A stretch of 53,573 nt of DNA, taken from assembly GCA_016234925.1 (NCBI GenBank), contig JACRNI010000033.1, positions 1 through 53,573 on the forward strand. The letters are read 5' to 3'. This document shows, piece by piece, positions 1 through 5,776 of the stretch (positions within the stretch are counted from its first letter, which is position 1; every line of letters starts with the position of its first letter). The translations under genes and the position numbers were made by a program. A model generated the notes under the pieces. That model searched no databases, was not told the DNA's origin, and saw nothing but the letters and a program-made list of their open reading frames with translations. This DNA comes from Deltaproteobacteria bacterium. Lineage in GTDB: Bacteria; Desulfobacterota; GWC2-55-46; UBA9637; GWC2-42-11.

Positions 1-29
1 GAGTGTTTGATTTTGCAGGGGATTCTTTT

Positions 30-85
30 GTAGGGGCTTGATTTATCAAGCCCATTATTGCGGGTGTCATAAATGCCACCCCTAC
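30..85. repeat. REPIN-like doublet, GTAG...CTAC ends (family 1)
   Basis: A 56-bp unit starts with GTAGGGG and ends with CCCCTAC. It contains two hairpins, CTTGATTTATCAAG and GGTGTCATAAATGCCACC. Near-identical architecture recurs at 8093, 28999 and 31567. GTAG at the foot of a hairpin is known from REP sequences recognised by RAYT transposases; assignment to that class is inferred from the architecture. Confidence 0.8.
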
Positions 86-92
86 ATTTTTT

Positions 93-265
93 GGTTCAAT
101 GAATTGAACCCCTACATCACTCACTGCTATTTTTGGCTTCCATGCCAAAAATTTTATTGTAATCAAACCTAAAGGTTTGAGTTACTGTAACTCAAGGCTT
201 TAGCCTTGAGGTTTTTTCAAGGTATCAGCACAGTCATTATTACGCAGGCTAAAGCCTGCGGCTAC
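93..265. repeat. cluster of hairpin repeats filling the 5' intergenic region
   Basis: This stretch holds no gene. It carries, in order, a GGTTCAATGAATTGAACC hairpin followed by CCCTAC (93-115), TCAAACCTAAAGGTTTGA (163-180), GAGTTACTGTAACTC (179-193), CTCAAGGCTTTAGCCTTGAG (191-210) and CGCAGGCTAAAGCCTGCG followed by GCTAC (243-265). The last is a half copy of the GTAGCCGC-type doublet found at 2645, 18368 and 19440. From 266 to 389 nothing else was recognised. Confidence 0.7.
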
Positions 266-389
266 CCCCATCACCTCCTTTCCGACCATATTACCTTTAC
301 CTTTGATAAGTATATCGGATTGGGGAATAAAAACTTTAGGGAAATTTTTTGAGCGTAACATCTTGATACTATTAAATAATTTACAATAA

Positions 390-423
390 CTAAATCCTAA
401 TGTCTAATTTCTAATAAAATGAC
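390..423. repeat. left inverted repeat bracketing the four-helix gene
   Basis: The segment begins CTAAATCCTAAT and ends TTCTAATAAAATGAC on the plus strand. The same words occur in reverse orientation at 806-832, on the other side of the four-helix-bundle gene. The copies differ mainly by a 7-nt indel (GTCTAAT). Confidence 0.7.
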
Positions 424-429
424 CAATGA

Positions 430-810
430 CTAAATTCCCAATTTGTTTTTTTGACGCGATTTATTAACAATTGAAGAAAAAATTAAGTTTAATTCATTTG
501 CTTCTCGCCAAAGAATTCTGGCGTCATCTTTGAGTTCAGGCACAGATACAGAAATCATCCTTAACCAATGTTTAGTTTCCTTAGATTCTTTTTTGCAAAT
601 ACCTAATTTGTGTTCAAAATCTTTTTTAGATTCAGCGCAATCGGCTTCACAATAATTTGCGCCAACACTTGTGCCGGCTTTAACCAATTGACTTATTAAA
701 GGAACCGTTATTGTGGTTTTGGGTATCTTTTTTGCGAATTCAATAATATCTTCACCGAACTTTGCTGTCCTATCTTCCAAATCATATTTTGTTTTTTTGA
801 CATTTGACAT
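430..810 (-). CDS. four-helix bundle protein (S23/IVS family)
   Basis: This 126-residue protein belongs by pattern to the four-helix-bundle family first described from intervening sequences of 23S rRNA genes. It shows an early FxxxIIEFAKKIPKT helix, then the family signature QLVKAGTSVGANYCEA and a helix with KKDFEHKLGICKKESKET. Family members form small helical oligomers and include the Avd accessory protein of diversity-generating retroelements; a cellular role is not established for most. The old name 'S23 ribosomal protein' is misleading. The ATG lies inside the right inverted repeat (806-832) and the stop lies just inside the left one (390-423), so the gene fills a roughly 443-bp element. 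It is a passenger at the downstream end of the Maf locus rather than an obvious partner in it. Confidence 0.85.
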   Translation of the reverse strand: MSNVKKTKYDLEDRTAKFGEDIIEFAKKIPKTTITVPLISQLVKAGTSVGANYCEADCAESKKDFEHKLGICKKESKETKHWLRMISVSVPELKDDARILWREANELNLIFSSIVNKSRQKNKLGI

Positions 811-832
811 TTTATTAGAAATTAGGATTTAG
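806..832. repeat. right inverted repeat bracketing the four-helix gene
   Basis: Read on the minus strand it is CTAAATCCTAAT followed by TTCTAATAAAATGTC, the inverted partner of 390-423. It contains the ATG of the four-helix gene. Together the two repeats give the gene a MITE-like layout. Confidence 0.7.
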
Positions 833-841
833 AAATTGTTT

Positions 842-1447
842 TTATGAATTCTCCTCCCCAAACATCTCTTTTTCAATCTCTTCAAATAACGGCATTACCT
901 CATATTCCAGCAAATCCCCTAAAAGGACCATGTCCTGATTTTCCTGAGCCTTTTTCATCTCTTCCATATTTTTAAGGATACGGCTGTGGTATTTAGAAGG
1001 GTCTTGTTTAAACAGGGTTATGTTGTCAGACATTGCGCCTTTGTTAATGACATCAACTGTCTTTATCCACTGCCTTATGTCATCCAAAGTCTTTGACAGC
1101 ATAAAATGCGCATGTTCTTCATTGCCTGAACGAAGCAGTTTTACAATATTTTCAATATTTGATTTTATTGTATTCAGATATTCCTTTGAATGTTCAAGTG
1201 AAGACAGAAAAAACTCGTTCATTGCAGAGGTGAAAATCTTAATCACCTTTTTTTCTGATAAAAGCGCATCAGCAACCTCTTTAGAATGCCAGTCAGGGAC
1301 TAAACTGCCGTCCATCTCAACAGCAGCAACCAGATGTCTCTCTTTATGGAGTTCTTTCTCCAGAGAATTTATCAGGTCAAAAACAGTCGCCTTTTTATCC
1401 TCGTCAGTAAAATCCAGTTTTGTTTCATCAAGATAGATTTCGGTCAT
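842..1447 (-). CDS. conserved hypothetical helical protein beside Maf genes
   Basis: The protein is 201 residues, mostly charged and helical, with no signal peptide or membrane segment. It is acidic at the C terminus, where a DLLEYEVMPLFEEIEKEMF helix ends the chain. I do not recognise a named family. The start is supported by GAGGTAAAC directly upstream of the ATG. Its position downstream of the two DUF115 flagellin-glycosylation proteins and its four-helix appearance suggest a cytoplasmic flagellar or glycosylation accessory protein, but this rests on context alone. The GxxExxY cassette now separates it from the Maf genes, so an ancestral operon may have been interrupted. Confidence 0.6.
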   Translation of the reverse strand: MTEIYLDETKLDFTDEDKKATVFDLINSLEKELHKERHLVAAVEMDGSLVPDWHSKEVADALLSEKKVIKIFTSAMNEFFLSSLEHSKEYLNTIKSNIENIVKLLRSGNEEHAHFMLSKTLDDIRQWIKTVDVINKGAMSDNITLFKQDPSKYHSRILKNMEEMKKAQENQDMVLLGDLLEYEVMPLFEEIEKEMFGEENS

Positions 1448-1452
1448 GTTTA

Positions 1453-1621
1453 CCTCATGATTACACAGATTTTTTAAACACAGATTACACAGATTAAAAG
1501 TTTGTTGAAAAACTCAACAAACTCTGATTGCACAGATAAAAGATTAGATTTCACAGATTAAAACCCATTGAAATATCTGTGTAATCGCTTTTCCTAATCT
1601 GTGTAATCAAGGCTGTTGATG
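1453..1621. repeat. GATTACACAGAT repeat array (family 4), left side of GxxExxY gene
   Basis: It contains multiple imperfect copies of GATTACACAGAT in both orientations, with an internal GTTTGTTGAAAAACTCAACAAAC hairpin region around 1501-1526. The inverted partner sits at 2006-2040, beyond the GxxExxY gene. The same repeat occurs without a gene at 22916, 40038, 40916 and 47312. Confidence 0.75.
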
Positions 1622-1638
1622 CCTTTTTCAACAGCCTA

Positions 1639-2007
1639 TTAAAACACTAGTCTTTTCACTTGACAACTCTTATTGCCAAAATTAACCAATAAACCAACTT
1701 TTAGATTAGATGCCTTTAGATAAGAAAGCACCTGATATTCAAAAATTTGTGGAATATTGCCATTCAATGCTTTAAGTTCAACTATAACTTTATTTTCAAT
1801 AATTAAGTCTACAATAAGATTGCCTACTTTTTTGTCTTGATAATAAACATCAAACCGCTTTTCTGTTCTATATTCTAAACCTTCTTGTTCTAAAGTCAGT
1901 TTGAGCGCATTGTGATATACCTTCTCATTAAATCCAGGTCCCAATTCAGAATGAACTTTATAACAACAGGCTATTATTCGTTCTGTAAGAGGGTCTCTAT
2001 CTTTCAT
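1639..2007 (-). CDS. GxxExxY protein (PD-(D/E)XK-like small nuclease family)
   Basis: A GxxExxY-family protein of about 123 residues. The name-giving motif is visible as GFNEKVY, preceded by the conserved IIACCYKVHSELGPGF. A later DLIIENKVIVELKA segment has the spaced acidic residue and E-x-K arrangement of a PD-(D/E)XK nuclease fold. Biochemical function is unproven for the family. An open frame extends upstream to 2106, but those codons run through GATTACACAGAT repeats and the end of the DUF115 gene, so I start at the ATG at 2007. The gene is wrapped by inverted copies of the repeat (1453-1621 and 2006-2040), which suggests that gene and repeat travel together. Confidence 0.8.
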   Translation of the reverse strand: MKDRDPLTERIIACCYKVHSELGPGFNEKVYHNALKLTLEQEGLEYRTEKRFDVYYQDKKVGNLIVDLIIENKVIVELKALNGNIPQIFEYQVLSYLKASNLKVGLLVNFGNKSCQVKRLVF

Positions 2008-2040
2008 CTGTGTAATCTGCCTTTTAATCTGTGTAATCAA
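2006..2040. repeat. GATTACACAGAT repeat, right side of GxxExxY gene
   Basis: Two copies of ATCTGTGTAATC lie in tandem, inverted relative to the copies at 1453-1500. They abut the ATG of the GxxExxY gene and lie just past the stop codon of the DUF115 gene. Confidence 0.7.
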
Positions 2041-2047
2041 GACATCA

Positions 2048-3325
2048 TCAGATGTCTGCGCCTCTAATCTCCGCCCCATTGCTTGTGGCATTGAGCCATT
2101 TGACATCTTTGTGTTCCGCTATATACCTTTCTAATTCCCTTAAATATGCTATTAGATTTTTGGAACTCCACAGCATTTTGCCGTCTTTGCCTTTTATCTG
2201 TCTGTAAAGGGGCAGTGTCTTTATCTCCCGCCTGTATAAAACCCCTTCTGAATGGCTGTATCCATTAGAATATGAAAAGTCCGCGCCAATAAAGGTAATG
2301 GGATTGCACCCCATTTTATACGCAAGGTCAACTGCTGCGTGAATTACAGAGCCTCCGGAATATAAAATACCCTTTTCAACCTGCTCATCTGTTAATGGAT
2401 TATCCAAAGTTAAAAATGCCATATATCTCTTGCCTTTCCATGCCTCTAATACACCCGGATCTACCATAGGTCTGTATATAAGGCTTCCTTTTGCTGGCAG
2501 TCCTTTGAAAAACTCAGGCATATCTGACAGCGGGTCTATGGAAACAACATAGTCTATGTCAATGCCTGCTGCAACTAAAGGCTTGTATGCAGCATCAACT
2601 GTGATGATTATAGGAAAATAGGGTTCAAGGGTTCGAGGGTTCGAGTAGCCGCAGGCTTTAGCCTGCGTTAACGCACCCATAAAGGGTGCGGCTGCCAATA
2701 TATTCTCTATATCTTTAGCAAGCGACGGCCCCGCGCCTGCGACAATGCACGGTTTATTTTTATAAATCCCAAAAAGTTCCTTAACGGCTTTGTCATTTCT
2801 GCCGGTCTCCCAGTTTGCAGCAAGATTGCCTTTCAGCAAACCGTCCATCTTTTCCCAATGTTCCTCTATAAACCCTTTGTAAAGCCCTTCTTCAAGCATA
2901 TCCCGCAAAGGGGCAAAATCAGGGGATGCAATCTTTAATGAAGGAGGATGAGAGATGACCAGTATATCTTTCACCTCTCCTTGTTTCATAATATCCGTAA
3001 GTCTTCTTAAATCAAGGAGCAGTTCTATGCGCTCATCTTGAAATATCGGTTCATAGTCAAAATACTTGAACGTTTCCTTAAATAAAGACAGGTTTGTCGG
3101 GAATATATAAAGTTTTTTTATTGCAGGCAGTTCCTTTAATATCTCATTTATAAAATAATCCGCGCCCCATCCGAACAGGATTGCCTTTGGTTTAACCTTG
3201 TCCTTATAGTTTGAAAGAAAATCCCTTATGTCCTTTATTGGGTCGTATTTGCTGTGTATGTAAAGGTTGTTGAATTTAAGCGTCAGAAGACCTGTTCGGG
3301 TCTTTTCAATTTCTACCTGTTTCAC
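2048..3325 (-). CDS. DUF115/Maf motility accessory factor, shorter copy
   Basis: A 425-residue member of the 6-hydroxymethylpterin pyrophosphokinase MptE-like / DUF115 family, which includes the motility accessory factors (Maf) that transfer nonulosonic acids to flagellin in the cytoplasm. The family core is visible: GxGPSL as VAGAGPSLAKDIENI, then FPIIITVDAAYKPLVAAGID, a GGSVIHAAVDLAYKMGCNPITFIGADFSYS block, and a C-terminal WLNATSNGAEIRG. Between the GPSL motif and FPIII, about 20 codons (AAAPFMGALTQAKACGY and following) are encoded by a GTAGCC-type repeat at 2645-2696 plus a GGGTTCGAG tandem. This is an in-frame insertion relative to the other copy. The start overlaps the upstream DUF115 gene by 20 bp, so the pair is probably translationally coupled. 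Confidence 0.85.
   Translation of the reverse strand: MKQVEIEKTRTGLLTLKFNNLYIHSKYDPIKDIRDFLSNYKDKVKPKAILFGWGADYFINEILKELPAIKKLYIFPTNLSLFKETFKYFDYEPIFQDERIELLLDLRRLTDIMKQGEVKDILVISHPPSLKIASPDFAPLRDMLEEGLYKGFIEEHWEKMDGLLKGNLAANWETGRNDKAVKELFGIYKNKPCIVAGAGPSLAKDIENILAAAPFMGALTQAKACGYSNPRTLEPYFPIIITVDAAYKPLVAAGIDIDYVVSIDPLSDMPEFFKGLPAKGSLIYRPMVDPGVLEAWKGKRYMAFLTLDNPLTDEQVEKGILYSGGSVIHAAVDLAYKMGCNPITFIGADFSYSNGYSHSEGVLYRREIKTLPLYRQIKGKDGKMLWSSKNLIAYLRELERYIAEHKDVKWLNATSNGAEIRGADI
2645..2696. repeat. GTAGCC-type doublet inside the DUF115 coding region
   Basis: It has a GTAGCC start, hairpins GCAGGCTTTAGCCTGC and GCACCCATAAAGGGTGC, and a GGCTGCC end (CTGC in place of the usual CTAC). It is read in frame as part of the DUF115 protein. 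A short GGTTCAAGGGTTCGAG tandem adjoins it at 2631-2645. Confidence 0.85.
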
Positions 3326-5228
3326 TCTTTACCTCTGCCTGCATCTCCTCTATCTCCTCAATCGCCTTATCCAGTTTTGGCAGATACATATCGCATGCCT
3401 CAATTACACATTTATATGACTCTGCAACTATATTCAGGTCTTTTTCAAACTGTTTCTCCATATCCTCGTCAAGTTCCTTTCTTAAATATTCCTTTAACTG
3501 ATATGTGGGGTTTGTTACAATCTCCCACAGAAATGCGGCGTCTTCTGATTTATCAAAGAGTTTCTTTTCCAGTTTTTTAATCCTGTCTGTATGTTTTTTA
3601 AATTCATGCGTCATGCCCTTTGCCTTAAAAATCTTGTCTATAATCTTTGTCTCTTTATTTATCGCCTTTGCCGATATGCGGATGCCCTTAACCGCATCTT
3701 TCACCTTTGTAAAAGAATCTATGAGTCCCGCAAAATCAACTTTTGGCTTGTCTTTTTCAACATCAGATATGACATCCTCTATGGATGTTTCTTTATTTAT
3801 GCTGTATTTTTCTATGGCTTCAATAAGTTTAATATGCTCCATGCCCTCTATATATGCCCCGCCCTCTGTCGCATTCACAACAATTTCGGAAGGATGCTCC
3901 TTTTTAAGCCATGCCATATAGTTTTCAAACCACTGATGAAATGTAACCCAGTCATACTTACTGGCAACCCATTCTTCGTTAAGACCTTTCAGCCAGAGGA
4001 CACTGTGTTCCTGAACATATTTTACATCCCCTGAGAGATACATATAATCATAATCAACTTTTACTAAACCTTTTTCCTTATCTATCACTATACTTTTCTC
4101 TTTATACACAGTGCCGTCTGTATAACCCTTGCCTTCACTGAATGAGAGGTCCTGTCCAATAAATACAATGGGATTGCACCCGAACATAAGACCCATATCA
4201 AGCGCAGTGGTTGTAACGCTGCCCCCGCTTGACGGGAAATAACAACTCCCCCATAATTTCATCTGCTCAGCGCTTAAATTTACATATTGGTCATAAAATA
4301 CAAATTTGCCCTTAACATCACTTTTAAACACATTTGGATGAGACAGGTCTCCGAGTATAAGCCTTATCTCCTTATCCTCTTTCCCATTTGTAAAATATTC
4401 AGCAAGGTCTATCTTTTCCGACGCTATAAGAAAATGGGGGATGACGCCGAAATTAAGAAGGGGTTTATAAGCAGTTATGGCGGCGATGATTACTGCCTTG
4501 TCTTTTATATCCTTTAAAAGACGGGCGTTCTTTTTAAGGGAAGGGCCTGCGCCAACAATCACAAGGGGTGTGTCCTTGAACCTGCCATGCAATGCATCTA
4601 TTGCCCTGTATTTTGCAAAGTATTTTAGATTTGCAAGATAATTGTCATTCCACATAACCCTTGATGTTATCTCTGTCTTGATCAGCACCTTATTTGTTAT
4701 ATAGGCGTTCTGCACCCTGTTTGTAAATGCCCTCAATTCTTCAGAAAATGCCTGCTTGTAAGGAGGGGTGTAATAGACAAGCAAATCTTCCATGCCTTCA
4801 GTATGATTTCTTACAGTATCGCCCAGATTATTAAGCGTGTGGCAGAGATGAAAGGAATCTTTTGAAAGCACATCTTTCAGGTCAACTGTTGAAAGCACAG
4901 ATTTTAATATCTCAAGGCGCGGCTCATAAACAATAATCTTTTCTTTCCCTTTTTCCATGAGGAGTCTTGGGATATATGAGCAACCCATGCCGAATAAAAA
5001 CACCCAGTCAAATTTTGATTTGATTATGGCTTCAACCTGCTGATTCGCCTCTTTCCACGGGTCATAGGAACTGTGAAAGTATTTGCCGTTGTATTTGAAT
5101 GTGTCGTCTCCTGTTTTTGTCTTTTCAATCTGGACAGGTTCAACGGCTGGCGATAATTCAAGGGCATCAGCAAGCGCCTTGTTTTTTTTCCTTAATGCCT
5201 CAATGTTTGTATTGAATGTTTGGTTCAT
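3306..5228 (-). CDS. DUF115/Maf motility accessory factor, long copy
   Basis: A 640-residue DUF115 protein of the length usual for flagellin-modifying Maf glycosyltransferases. An N-terminal Rossmann-like part (FKYNGKYFHSSYDPWKEA, then FLFGMGCSYIPRLL) precedes the catalytic core VIVGAGPSLKKN (about residues 225-236), the IIAAITAYKPLLNFGVIPHF block and GGSVTTTALDMGLMFGCNPIVFIGQDLSFS. The C-terminal 150 residues are helical and charged. The expected role is transfer of a pseudaminic- or legionaminic-type sugar to flagellin before export. PseG at 19490-20587 on the same strand supports a nonulosonic-acid substrate, although the other Pse enzymes are outside the window. No insertion was seen in this copy. 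Confidence 0.9.
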   Translation of the reverse strand: MNQTFNTNIEALRKKNKALADALELSPAVEPVQIEKTKTGDDTFKYNGKYFHSSYDPWKEANQQVEAIIKSKFDWVFLFGMGCSYIPRLLMEKGKEKIIVYEPRLEILKSVLSTVDLKDVLSKDSFHLCHTLNNLGDTVRNHTEGMEDLLVYYTPPYKQAFSEELRAFTNRVQNAYITNKVLIKTEITSRVMWNDNYLANLKYFAKYRAIDALHGRFKDTPLVIVGAGPSLKKNARLLKDIKDKAVIIAAITAYKPLLNFGVIPHFLIASEKIDLAEYFTNGKEDKEIRLILGDLSHPNVFKSDVKGKFVFYDQYVNLSAEQMKLWGSCYFPSSGGSVTTTALDMGLMFGCNPIVFIGQDLSFSEGKGYTDGTVYKEKSIVIDKEKGLVKVDYDYMYLSGDVKYVQEHSVLWLKGLNEEWVASKYDWVTFHQWFENYMAWLKKEHPSEIVVNATEGGAYIEGMEHIKLIEAIEKYSINKETSIEDVISDVEKDKPKVDFAGLIDSFTKVKDAVKGIRISAKAINKETKIIDKIFKAKGMTHEFKKHTDRIKKLEKKLFDKSEDAAFLWEIVTNPTYQLKEYLRKELDEDMEKQFEKDLNIVAESYKCVIEACDMYLPKLDKAIEEIEEMQAEVKSETGRN

Positions 5229-5232
5229 AGTT

Positions 5233-5362
5233 AAATACAGGTAGAGAAAACTACAGGTAGAGTGTAATACAGGTAGAGAGTAATACAGGTAGAGTATTTT
5301 TTACTTTATCTTTACCTGCCTCACCCTTTGCCTGCCTCACCCTTTACCTGCCTCTCTATCTG
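5233..5362. repeat. ACAGGTAGAG tandem repeats, left side of second four-helix gene
   Basis: Copies of TACAGGTAGAG(A/T) with TAA spacers run to about 5295. After TTTTTTACTTTA the orientation flips to CTTTACCTGCC and CACCCTTTGCCTGCCT units, so the array is itself a large imperfect hairpin. AGAGTAATACAGGTAGAG (5277-5294) has an inverted partner at 5749-5775 on the far side of the gene. Confidence 0.75.
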
Positions 5363-5742
5363 TCTTTACTCCTTTTGAGGGATATTATAACTTTATTTAT
5401 CTCATTATCTTTATTTATCTCATTATATACTTTGGATAATCTTTTATTAAGTTTTTCAGAAATGTTTTTATTAAAATACCCCACCCTGATCCCGTATTCC
5501 AAATGACTTTGTGTTTCAGTAACCGAACCTCTGGCAAAGTAGTAAAAGTTGATTTTATCAAGTATATGATTTCGGCCATATGCCTCAGCAATATTAGCAG
5601 AAATACTTAAAGCAGCCCTTCTAATTTGTGAAGTAAAACCATAATCTTCTTTCTTTGGAAGATTCTCTGTAAATTTAAAAAGTTCCTCTGCAACATCCAT
5701 TGCTTCTTGTCAAATAGACATATCTTTAAAAGATTTATACAT
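5356..5742 (-). pseudogene. four-helix bundle protein with nonsense codon
   Basis: A second S23/four-helix-bundle family member. The longest open frame starts at 5700, but the family's N terminus continues upstream in the same frame: ATG at 5742-5740, MYKSFKDMSI, then TGA at 5712-5710, then QEAMDVAEELFKF. In this family the residue before QEA is normally Trp (WQEA/WQKA), so a single TGG to TGA change explains the break. The rest (TSQIRRAALSISANIAEAYGR and following) is intact. TGA is a normal stop elsewhere here (for example at 3306), so recoding is unlikely. Translation might restart at ATG 5700 to give a 114-residue product. The gene sits between inverted ACAGGTAGAG repeats. Confidence 0.85.
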
Positions 5743-5748
5743 CTCTTC

Positions 5749-5775
5749 CTCTACCTTTACCTGTATTACTCTTTA
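5749..5775. repeat. right inverted repeat of the second four-helix cassette
   Basis: On the minus strand it reads AAAGAGTAATACAGGTAAAGG, the inverted counterpart of 5277-5294. It lies just upstream of the ancestral ATG at 5742 and runs up to the stop codon of the GH57 gene at 5777. Confidence 0.65.
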
Positions 5776-5776
5776 C

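Noticed and set aside
1-300. The dense hairpins considered as a CRISPR array or tRNA cluster.
   Set aside because: Hairpins are of different sequences, irregularly spaced, without constant repeats or spacers, and lack tRNA features such as a GTTC T-loop in register or cloverleaf arms.
430-810. Calling the four-helix protein a ribosomal protein S23.
   Set aside because: The name comes from early annotation of 23S intervening-sequence proteins; nothing here shows a ribosomal role.
1020-1436. A 138-codon plus-strand frame opposite the hypothetical gene at 842-1447.
   Set aside because: It is an antisense shadow with Ser/Phe-rich composition; the minus-strand frame has a ribosome-binding site and normal composition.
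5710-5712. In-frame TGA in the second four-helix gene read as a recoded Trp or selenocysteine codon.
   Set aside because: TGA serves as the ordinary stop of other genes here (for example the genes ending at 3306 and 13787), and no selenocysteine hairpin is apparent. A nonsense mutation is simpler.
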